From assembly GCA_030550235.1 (NCBI GenBank), contig JAUQPU010000001.1, forward strand, positions 317,068 to 381,067: DNA of 64,000 nucleotides. Direction: 5' to 3'. Under the pieces are notes generated by a model, which saw only the letters and a program-made list of their open reading frames with translations, was not told the origin of the DNA and searched no databases. The position numbers and the translations under genes are program-made. Positions 38,511 through 46,486 of the stretch are shown piece by piece (positions within the stretch are counted from its first letter, which is position 1; every line of letters starts with the position of its first letter). The stretch comes from Thermoproteota archaeon. Lineage in GTDB: Archaea > Thermoproteota > Nitrososphaeria_A > Caldarchaeales > Calditenuaceae.

Positions 38511-39785
38511 TTATTGTCTGCCGTAGCCCTTCAGCAAACCTGCTACGCCACCGAAGGTTTTGAGGAACATTTCTCCCGACTCATGTTTCGACGAGACGAG
38601 CTCAACCTCTGTGCCCGCCTCCTCAGCTTCCTTTATGAGTATCTCGACGAGTTTCTCCTGTCTGTTTAGCTTAAAGCCCTGAACACCGCATTTAGGGCAT
38701 TTCTCGGAGAGTTTCTGGGGTAGCTGGGTGACTAGATCACCTTCGCTCAGCATCTCGGTGACCTCGTATCCACAGTTGGAGCAACTGTAACCTACCTGGA
38801 CCAGGTCTAGTTCTTCACTTATGACGAGTAACTCCAGCTGCTTTCCCCGCAGGGCCTGCCTCACAGAGTCCAGACCATAGACTACAGTATTCTGTGTCGT
38901 AACCCTCCTCATTAAATCATCAACAAGCCTCCTCTCCTTCACCAGCCTGAGATTGGCCAACATGTCGGCCGCCCTGTCTATGGCCTCCCTCACACCCTCC
39001 TCGCCAGCATAAGACGTATCAATCAGATGTATCTTGTCGCGGAAGGTGTAGTGTAGCTTCCCCTCCTTAAGAAAGATCTCCTTAGTGGGGCCAGGCCCTG
39101 CAATGATTATCACTTTGAGATCGGGGTAGCTTAGAAAGATCTCGTTGGCATGCTCGGCAATTCGCGAATAGTAATCTTGGAGTGCTTGCTCCCTTAACCT
39201 TTCAAACCTCCTAGACGACTGCCCTCCGGCACGATGTTTACCCGGGATTCCGCTCGTATATGTTCTAAGCTCAATCATCATCTTTCCCCTGAAAACTGCG
39301 ATAGCCGCATCCTCGTTATCCATCGCGATTATGCCATAGGTCTCACGCTCCTTTAACAGCTCTTTCAGGGGTTCGAGATAGAACTTAGAGTCGCATCTGT
39401 AGAGGAAGAAGTTGATTGGCTCAGGCGGATGCAGGTGGTAGACCTCTATCTTCTCAGTCCCCTCCCCATTCTGAGGTATAGCGCCGCTGAAGACGATAAG
39501 TCCGTTTGGTCCACTGTCCTTGAAGAGCTTGAGCCTCTGAATTGCACTCTCTATTGCGTCCATCACCGCCTTCCTAGTCCCTTTAGACTTAATGTTGGAG
39601 GCTGTTGAGAGCTCCTGCCTCAGGTATCCTATAACCTCGTCTATCCTCTTCCCAGGCGGAATATAGAGCGTTACCAGCTCCGTTCCACGACCTTGTCGGG
39701 AATCCAGAAATTCTATGAACCGCCTGAACTTGAACCTCTCTACGCTATTCCATTCAGCTATTCCATTCTCAGTCCCAGACCATAT
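38511..39785 (-). CDS. prf1: Peptide chain release factor aRF1 (coding frame open to 39785; start codon non-canonical or frameshifted)
   Basis: Called ORF plus 73 in-frame upstream codons: ...WNSVERFKFRRFIEFLDSRQGRGTELVTLYIPPGKRIDEVIGYLRQELSTASNIKSKGTRKA|VMDAIESAIQRLK. NIKS motif present; GGQSSRRFERLREQ is the GGQ motif. Confidence 0.9.
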   Translation of the reverse strand: MWSGTENGIAEWNSVERFKFRRFIEFLDSRQGRGTELVTLYIPPGKRIDEVIGYLRQELSTASNIKSKGTRKAVMDAIESAIQRLKLFKDSGPNGLIVFSGAIPQNGEGTEKIEVYHLHPPEPINFFLYRCDSKFYLEPLKELLKERETYGIIAMDNEDAAIAVFRGKMMIELRTYTSGIPGKHRAGGQSSRRFERLREQALQDYYSRIAEHANEIFLSYPDLKVIIIAGPGPTKEIFLKEGKLHYTFRDKIHLIDTSYAGEEGVREAIDRAADMLANLRLVKERRLVDDLMRRVTTQNTVVYGLDSVRQALRGKQLELLVISEELDLVQVGYSCSNCGYEVTEMLSEGDLVTQLPQKLSEKCPKCGVQGFKLNRQEKLVEILIKEAEEAGTEVELVSSKHESGEMFLKTFGGVAGLLKGYGRQ

Positions 39786-39881
39786 TCATCTGGGCTGAAT
39801 TTAACTATTAATTTTAGGTATTATATCGGCTGCGAGGCGGCGCAGTTTTAATTAAGGGGGAGGGATTCGGTTTTAAGTGAT

Positions 39882-40565
39882 TTGCGGCTGGTGCTAAAGA
39901 TTGGTGGGCATCTATTCTCAACTAGGGAAGGGATCTCGGTAGAGTGGATTAGGAGGGTGGCGGGGGTTCTCAGGGAGGCGCATTCTGAAGGGGATAAGTG
40001 GGTTGTGGTGGTTGGTGGTGGGGTGGCTGCGAGGGTCTTCATTGAAGCAGCTAGGAAGTTGGGGGCAGACGAGACAAAGTGTGACGAGATAGCAACTGAG
40101 GTAACTAGGATACATGCCGCCCTCTTCATAGAGGCTCTGGGTGAGAAGGCATATCCTCTGGTTGTGAAAAATGTTGACGAGCTAAGAGCTGCTCTTGTCA
40201 GCCGAGGAATAGCTGTGGCAGGGGGATTCTGGCCTGGCCAATCCACCTTCGCAGTCGCAAGCTACTGCGCCGAGACAGCGGGGGCTGAGAGAGTCATTGT
40301 GGCAACAGACGTCGAGGGCATATATAATAAAGACCCTAAAACCCACAGAGATGCGCGGATAATCCCCAAGCTAACCTACAGCGAGTTGAGAAATATGATG
40401 ATGGGGAGTCCACAGCTGGCCGGCGAGTATAAACTCATAGACAACGTAGGCCTATCGATCCTAGAGAGGAGTGGAATAAAGCTAGCAATGGTTGATGGGC
40501 GGAATGTAGAGAACATAAAGCGGGCAATCCTGGATGGGTATGCTGGAACAATAGTTGAGGGGTAG
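39882..40565 (+). CDS. pyrH: Uridylate kinase (archaeal-type amino acid kinase family)
   Basis: LVLKIGGHLFS...VVVVGGGVAARVFIEAARKLGADETKCDEIATEVTRIHA...ATDVEGIYNKDPKTHRDARIIPKLTY; TTG start. Confidence 0.9.
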   Translation: MRLVLKIGGHLFSTREGISVEWIRRVAGVLREAHSEGDKWVVVVGGGVAARVFIEAARKLGADETKCDEIATEVTRIHAALFIEALGEKAYPLVVKNVDELRAALVSRGIAVAGGFWPGQSTFAVASYCAETAGAERVIVATDVEGIYNKDPKTHRDARIIPKLTYSELRNMMMGSPQLAGEYKLIDNVGLSILERSGIKLAMVDGRNVENIKRAILDGYAGTIVEG

Positions 40566-40619
40566 GCCTGGTAGTTACTGGGGAATAACTAAAATCCAAC
40601 TAGACGACGGGTACTATAT

Positions 40620-41654
40620 GTGAAGATTGCCGTCGCGGGCGGCGGTGTTTCGGGAAGTTTCTTTGCCTCCCTAGTTGAGAACACCCAGGACGTGACCGTT
40701 TTTGAAAGGCAGAGGGAGAACGTCTTTAGGGCAATCTGCGCCTGGGGAACAAGCAAGCATGAGATGAGGCGTCTAGCTGTACGTATAGGGCTAAACTTTG
40801 ACGAATATATCCTTCACGAGGGGAGGGAAATGGTTGTCAAGCTCCCAGACAATGAATTCTCCATCAAGCTCAAGGGCCTCTGCACATTTGATAAAAAGAG
40901 ATTCATACTAGACATGCATAAGAGGTTGAAGATAAAATACAGCTTTGACGTCAAGAAGGAAATGCTCAATGGTTTTGATATTGTCGTCGACGCTACCGGA
41001 TTCCATAGGGCTCTTCTACCTAGAATAGCCCGCGATTACTACATCCCAACTGTAGAGTATCTTGTCGAGTATAGTAGCCCGCCCTTTGACGACTTTTATC
41101 TGATGCCGTTAACACACCTCGGTGGTTACTTGTGGTATTTCCCCCTTTCTAAAAATCGCGCTCATGTTGGTGTAGGTGACTATTTCTGCAGGCATAGAGA
41201 GGCGTTAGACGAGTTCGTCAGAAAATACTCCGGCGAGATAATAGACGTTGTTGGGCGCCCTGTCAGGATTGCTCCACCTCACCTCTGCACCCCCATAGCT
41301 ATTGATGGTGTGGTTGGGCTTGGGGAGAGTATTGGTGCCGTCCACCCGGTGATTGGTGAGGGAATTATCCCTGGGATGCAGTGTGCAGAGATACTAGCCG
41401 AGAGCCTCGAGGCTGGGTTAGACCAATACCCCTCAAAGGTGTTGAGACACTTCTCAGTGTTCTACTACATTTTCCAGTTTATCAAAAAGGTCCATAACTC
41501 TACTTTCAGCTATCTCCGAGACTTTAGGCTTCTCCTATCGCCTTTTATATACATGAAATTTAGGGAGGATAGGTTTGGAATGGAGATCAGGCTGAGAGAT
41601 TGGCTTAAGATTGTCACGGCATATCGTAGAGGGCGTGCCTCCACTAAAATATGA
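40620..41654 (+). CDS. Geranylgeranyl reductase-family FAD-dependent oxidoreductase
   Basis: IAVAGGGVSGSFFASLVE (GxGxxG); GLGESIGAVHPVIGEGIIPGMQCAEILAESL. Confidence 0.85.
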   Translation: MKIAVAGGGVSGSFFASLVENTQDVTVFERQRENVFRAICAWGTSKHEMRRLAVRIGLNFDEYILHEGREMVVKLPDNEFSIKLKGLCTFDKKRFILDMHKRLKIKYSFDVKKEMLNGFDIVVDATGFHRALLPRIARDYYIPTVEYLVEYSSPPFDDFYLMPLTHLGGYLWYFPLSKNRAHVGVGDYFCRHREALDEFVRKYSGEIIDVVGRPVRIAPPHLCTPIAIDGVVGLGESIGAVHPVIGEGIIPGMQCAEILAESLEAGLDQYPSKVLRHFSVFYYIFQFIKKVHNSTFSYLRDFRLLLSPFIYMKFREDRFGMEIRLRDWLKIVTAYRRGRASTKI

Positions 41655-42630
41655 GGACATATCCATTAATCCTATGAGCCCTTTGGAGGAGGATAAAGGC
41701 TCCGTGGATAGGGCCCCTGTCAAGGACTATACAGTCTCGGCGGATACGAGGATTCGGAGTCTTGTGGAGAGTTTTGCGGAGTCAGGTGGATTCATGGCCA
41801 GCTACCTCGCTGAGGGCTGTAGGATATTAAGGGAGATGGTCGGCGACCGAGAGTGTTTAAGGTGGTTGTCCTTTGTAGGCTCCATTACCGCTACTGGTTT
41901 AAGGGGTGTCTTGGCCCGCATAGTAAGGAGTGGCATCTTCAGATACATTGTGACGACTTGCGGGACGATAGACCATGACATAGCGAGAAGTTTGAACAGC
42001 TATTATAGGGGGGCGTTCGAGCTGGATGACAGCAAACTCCGAAGCATAGGGATACACCGTGTGGGCTCTGTAGTTGTGCCTGAGAAAAACTATGGCCTTG
42101 CTATAGAACGCTTTATGCTCAACCTTCTTGATGAGCTGTACAATAAGGGTGTGAGGGAGATCGGTAGTATTGAGCTGACGAGGGAGATTGGAAGGAGGCT
42201 CACGGAGGGCTCCATACTCAGGGCTGCCGCTGACGCAGGCGTTGACGTCGTCGTGCCAGGCGTGATGGATGGGGCGGCTGGGACCCAGCTCTGGATATTC
42301 CACACAACCCACCGGGACTTCCATCTAAACCTCTTCAGAGACTACGACCATCTATCAGAGACACTGTTCAAGCGGGTTAGGAGGGGTGGCCTCATAATTG
42401 GGGGAGGAATTAGCAAGCACCATCTTCTCTGGCTCAACCAGTTTGGAGGCGGACTGGACTATGCTGTTTACGTGACTACAGGGAATGAATGGGATGGGAG
42501 CCTGACTGGCGCTCCACTTCGAGAGGCTATTAGTTGGGGAAAGCTCAAAACCTCAGCCAGAAAAGTCACCATATATGGTGACGCTACAATAATCCTGCCA
42601 ATACTCGCCGCATCAATTCTTGAAGTCTAG
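41611..42630 (+). CDS. Deoxyhypusine synthase family protein (paralog 1)
   Basis: YIVTTCGTIDHDIARSL, PGVMDGAAGTQLW, IIGGGISKHHLLW, NEWDGSLTGAPLREAISWGKL (catalytic Lys). Start uncertain. Confidence 0.9.
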   Translation: MSRHIVEGVPPLKYEDISINPMSPLEEDKGSVDRAPVKDYTVSADTRIRSLVESFAESGGFMASYLAEGCRILREMVGDRECLRWLSFVGSITATGLRGVLARIVRSGIFRYIVTTCGTIDHDIARSLNSYYRGAFELDDSKLRSIGIHRVGSVVVPEKNYGLAIERFMLNLLDELYNKGVREIGSIELTREIGRRLTEGSILRAAADAGVDVVVPGVMDGAAGTQLWIFHTTHRDFHLNLFRDYDHLSETLFKRVRRGGLIIGGGISKHHLLWLNQFGGGLDYAVYVTTGNEWDGSLTGAPLREAISWGKLKTSARKVTIYGDATIILPILAASILEV

Positions 42631-43673
42631 GCCTCGCCGAATACCCAGCCCAGATCAGGCGGCTCCCTCCTCTGCCCCAGTTTTTCGTAGAGGGCGTGCG
42701 CCACAAGTGGCAAGGCGATGGTTGCATCGCAGAAACACTGGACAGTCATGCTCTCCGGCCCTTCCTTCCCCCAGCTCTTCGCTTCCTCTAGCGTCGCTCC
42801 TGACAATCCACCCCAATGGGGGTTGTCCGTCGTGATCTGAGCCGCAAATTTGTGGGGGCTTGTCTTGAAGAGGTCGCCTGAGGTCAAGACGGCTACTGCC
42901 ACAGCAGCTAGCTGTATAAAGTCTTTAGGAACTCCACCTCCTATGAATATAGCTGCGCTGTCGGTAAACCTGGACTTTATCCTAACCATTAACTCGTAGT
43001 CTAGGAAGTGGTCTATGAGTAGTCTGAAGCTGGCTCCATGGCGATACCTGTTGAGAAGATAGGCGATACCCATCCCAGAGTCGACTAGCGCGGGTGAGAA
43101 GACCGGTACCCCGCTTCTCCACGCTTCTGTGAGAATGCCATTAACGCCCTTCCCATCAAGCCATCCTCCTAGACGGTTTAGGAATCCCGCCGAAGAATAG
43201 GCCTTGCTATGGTCGATCTCTGCCATGAAGTCAGCCAGCATATTCTCCATCCTTACATAATCTCTCTCTCTAACAAACACATCATGGAATCTGTAGATGC
43301 CCGCTTTTTTCAGCTCTACATCATCGAGGTTTGGATCACCTATGTAGTATTTTGCTCCTAGAGCCTCGATCAAGTCCTCAGTAATGTTTGCTGGGGTCGA
43401 GACTAAGACATCGATGAACCTATTCTTTATGAGCCACTTTATAATCTCAGACTGGCCTGTGGTGCTGAGTGAGCCTGCCAGCCCGAGGAATATCACAGTA
43501 TTTTTAGAGTTGCATGCCGCCTCCCAAACCTTTACAACCTCTCCGAGCCTACGCCCCTGAAAGCCTGTCAGAGCCATTGAGTCGAGCAACTGGCTTATCT
43601 TCTTATCATCAATCTTTATCGACTTGAGCTCCCTTGTCAGAAACCTCTCCGCGTGTTCCACCATCTTATCCAT
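42627..43673 (-). CDS. Deoxyhypusine synthase family protein (paralog 2)
   Basis: FLGLAGSLSTTGQSEIIKWLI, VSTPANITEDLIEALGAKYYIG, IFIGGGVPKDFI, WGGLSGATLEEAKSWGKE (catalytic Lys). Confidence 0.9.
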   Translation of the reverse strand: MDKMVEHAERFLTRELKSIKIDDKKISQLLDSMALTGFQGRRLGEVVKVWEAACNSKNTVIFLGLAGSLSTTGQSEIIKWLIKNRFIDVLVSTPANITEDLIEALGAKYYIGDPNLDDVELKKAGIYRFHDVFVRERDYVRMENMLADFMAEIDHSKAYSSAGFLNRLGGWLDGKGVNGILTEAWRSGVPVFSPALVDSGMGIAYLLNRYRHGASFRLLIDHFLDYELMVRIKSRFTDSAAIFIGGGVPKDFIQLAAVAVAVLTSGDLFKTSPHKFAAQITTDNPHWGGLSGATLEEAKSWGKEGPESMTVQCFCDATIALPLVAHALYEKLGQRREPPDLGWVFGEA

Positions 43674-43755
43674 ACTTCAAAGAAGTGTTCAATCATTAAA
43701 TAAATATCTATCCACTTAGCCGTTACAACAATCTTCTTCTCGAATTTTCTGGGGG

Positions 43756-43848
43756 TGGGGCCGGTGGGATTTGAACCCACGTCCTCCAGCGTTCAGGACG
43801 CTAGTGGTTCCCCAGGCTGGCGTCATAGCCATGCTAGACCACGGCCCC
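43756..43848 (-). tRNA. tRNA-Pro (GGG) with an 18-nt intron at 37/38 (intron 43792..43809)
   Basis: Minus strand GGGGCCGTGGTCTAGCATGGCTATGACGCCAGC-CTGGGG[AACCACTAGCGTCCTGAA]C-GCTGGAGGACGTGGGTTCAAATCCCACCGGCCCCA; acceptor, D, T and anticodon stems all pair. Confidence 0.85.
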
Positions 43849-43884
43849 CTCAACCCAGTCTTTCAAGAGTCCCCATATTAATTT

Positions 43885-44094
43885 ATGTCTCTTATACTAG
43901 ATACTGGGTGGGTTGGCTCGGTGAGGGAGGAGCGCTGCAGGCATGAAGAGCTTGAATTTCTGGGTGGGCAGAGGACTGAGGGTGGTGAGAATCTATACTT
44001 CAGATGTAAAGTTTGTGGGGATGTAATCATCGTTCTCCCAGATAGGAAAAAGGGTTACATCATCCGTGGAGTGAAGCCTACCTTTCCTCGGTGA
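43885..44094 (+). CDS. Small putative zinc-binding protein
   Basis: 69 aa with CRHEELEFLG...YFRCKVCGDVI (CxH and CxxC pairs). Confidence 0.6.
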   Translation: MSLILDTGWVGSVREERCRHEELEFLGGQRTEGGENLYFRCKVCGDVIIVLPDRKKGYIIRGVKPTFPR

Positions 44095-45052
44095 TTTTTG
44101 CACCCTGGGCCGTGGGCCTTGTGTATATGATTCTTTCAACTCCACCCGCCATCCTCTCAATACGCTCTGACAAGTACTCCACCGCTCGCTCAACCCTATC
44201 CATACCTCTACGGATATCATAGATGAGAAATCTTGAGGGCCCTGAACCACTTATGCAGAGTGCCACTCCATACTCGTTTAGTAGCTTCTTCTTCTCTTCG
44301 AGGAGGCTCTCCCAGTTGTATCCTTCACCGTATAAGCCTGCATCCGCTCTCACCTTTTCGATGAAGGGGTCGAGGGGGATGAGTTTGAGCAGGAGGTCCA
44401 TCCTACCCTGGGCTATGGCTGCTGCAATCATAGAGGCCCTTGAGAGGGCCTGGACATACTCTTTAAGCATGGGCTGCTGGTTAAGGGCTTTCCTTGCCTC
44501 ATCGGTTGACTTCTTTACAAATGAAGGTATAATGACGACCGCGCCCATGTTCTCGGGAGGCTTTAGGTTTAGATAAGTTAGACTTTCCAGGGAGTTGTCA
44601 ATTATGTTGAAGCCCCCCAGCAGGGAGGCTATCACGTTATCGGCGTGATGGCCGGGCTCTGCCGATGATGCTGCCCTGATCCTCTCTTCAACTGTCAAAT
44701 CGAGCCCCAGGACCCTCTCACCTGCTACGACAGCACCTACCGCCTCAGCGCCCGAGGAGCCGAGGCCCTTGGCCACGGGGATTGAGGCGTTAATTGTTAT
44801 CTTCAAGCCAAGCCTTTTGCCGCTGAGCTCGATGAGCTGCTTGAGAGCCTTCGCAGCCGCGTTACGCTGAGGTTCTTTGGGGACTAATCCTCTATAGGGG
44901 CCTTGGACGTCGACGACGATCCCCTCCGCCCCCTCCAACGCCTCCACAGATAAATCCATATACGGCTCTTTAAGAGCCATTGAGAAGGCGTCGAAGCCTG
45001 GCCCAATGTTAGCGGTGCTTGAGGGGACCCGCACAGATGATCGCCTGACCAA
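44078..45052 (-). CDS. thrB: Homoserine kinase (GHMP family)
   Basis: RVPSSTANIGPGFDAFSMAL, VAKGLGSSGAEAVGAVVAGE, CISGSGPSRFLI. Confidence 0.92.
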   Translation of the reverse strand: MVRRSSVRVPSSTANIGPGFDAFSMALKEPYMDLSVEALEGAEGIVVDVQGPYRGLVPKEPQRNAAAKALKQLIELSGKRLGLKITINASIPVAKGLGSSGAEAVGAVVAGERVLGLDLTVEERIRAASSAEPGHHADNVIASLLGGFNIIDNSLESLTYLNLKPPENMGAVVIIPSFVKKSTDEARKALNQQPMLKEYVQALSRASMIAAAIAQGRMDLLLKLIPLDPFIEKVRADAGLYGEGYNWESLLEEKKKLLNEYGVALCISGSGPSRFLIYDIRRGMDRVERAVEYLSERIERMAGGVERIIYTRPTAQGAKITEER

Positions 45053-45141
45053 CCTGAGTGAATACTTTGGTAGCTAATCATTAAGATTTATTCGCAGCAT
45101 GCAGCCTGATTTATCACTGGGCTTGGGGTTGTATATGCGGT

Positions 45142-45570
45142 ATGAGAGGTAGGCGCTTCCTCGAGCATATGAGCGATGTCTACGTCGAGGCTTATGGCTC
45201 TGATTTGCGGGAGGCGTTTGAGGAGGCTGGGCTGGCCTTGTACGAGACCCTCATAGCGGGCCTCGAGTCAGTCTTACCCAAGGAGAAAAGGATGGTGGAG
45301 GCAGAGGGCTACGACTTATTATCACTGCTTTATAACTGGCTGGAGAGGCTCCTGCTCCTCTTCGAGATAGATAGGTTCGTTGGATGTAGGATTAGGGTTG
45401 GGGAGCTATCTGAGGCGGAGGATTACAGAGTGAAGGGGGAGGTCTGGGGTGAGCAATATGACGAGTCTAGACATAGGCCTGGCACGCATGTAAAGTCTCC
45501 AACATACTGGTTAATGGAGGTGAAGAAAGAGGATGGGAAAAGCGTCATACGATTCGTCCTCGACATATAG
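45142..45570 (+). CDS. Archease family protein
   Basis: FLEHMSDVYVEAYGSDLREAFEEAGLALYETL...YNWLERLLLLFEIDR...GTHVKSPTYWLMEV. Confidence 0.93.
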   Translation: MRGRRFLEHMSDVYVEAYGSDLREAFEEAGLALYETLIAGLESVLPKEKRMVEAEGYDLLSLLYNWLERLLLLFEIDRFVGCRIRVGELSEAEDYRVKGEVWGEQYDESRHRPGTHVKSPTYWLMEVKKEDGKSVIRFVLDI

Positions 45571-46432
45571 CGTTAAGGCCCCACCAGCAGCTAAGCCTGA
45601 GATTCACGTACTGATACCTAGCACCTATGGAGAGGACGCCGCACATCTCAGAGAGAAGACGATGCGTATAGGCTTCCTCTTCAGGGCTATGACGATCTAT
45701 AGAGTGGGGGAGATGATTATCTATGAGGAGGAGCCTGGTGTATCTGATAGAAATGCAGAGCTCATAAAACTATTATGCGAGTATATGTCTACACCACCAT
45801 ACCTGAGGAGAAGGCTCTACAGGCTGAGACCCGAGCTGAGATACGCTGGACTCCTCCCGCCACTAAACATACCGACTCATCCACAGTCACCCATCCCACC
45901 CGCTGATGGATGGGAGTTCCGCGAAGCATTGGTTGAGAGGAGGGGTGGTTTAACGGTGCTTCATGCAGGCCTGAAGAAGCCGATGGTTTTGGAGAAGGAG
46001 AAGAGGCATGGGAGCAGGGTCCTGCTGATGGTTAGGTCTCAAGGGAAGAGGATAAAGTTCAGGATTAAGAAGCCTGAGGAGCTGTCATACTATCTCGGGA
46101 CGAAAGTCTCGATATATCAGGGGACGTTGAAGGAGATTGTTAAGAGGTATAGTTATTCTATTGCGACGGATAAGGATGGTGAGCCTATACTAGATGTCTG
46201 GGATAAGCTAAGGGCAGCTTTTAGAAATGTTGAAGGGCCAGTCTGCGTGGTGTTCGGCTCCTATAAACGTGGACTGGGAGAGATAGCGGAGCTGCAGGGC
46301 TCGAGGCTTGAAGATATATTTGATATATGCATAAACTTCATACCCAACCAGGGTGTAAGAAGTGTGAGGACTGAGGAGGCAGTCCACTCTGTTCTGGCGC
46401 TACTCAATATACTCTGTCAATGGAAAGGATAG
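45533..46432 (+). CDS. SPOUT-class putative RNA methyltransferase
   Basis: IHVLIPSTYGEDAAHLREKTMRIGFLFRAMTIYRVGEMIIYEEE...CVVFGSYKRGLGEI...FIPNQGVRSVRTEEAVHSVLALLNIL. Confidence 0.88.
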   Translation: MGKASYDSSSTYSVKAPPAAKPEIHVLIPSTYGEDAAHLREKTMRIGFLFRAMTIYRVGEMIIYEEEPGVSDRNAELIKLLCEYMSTPPYLRRRLYRLRPELRYAGLLPPLNIPTHPQSPIPPADGWEFREALVERRGGLTVLHAGLKKPMVLEKEKRHGSRVLLMVRSQGKRIKFRIKKPEELSYYLGTKVSIYQGTLKEIVKRYSYSIATDKDGEPILDVWDKLRAAFRNVEGPVCVVFGSYKRGLGEIAELQGSRLEDIFDICINFIPNQGVRSVRTEEAVHSVLALLNILCQWKG

Positions 46433-46486
46433 CCTTCTCGAAAACGTACACAACATTTAAATTAACTGCATGATCTAAGCTACTTC

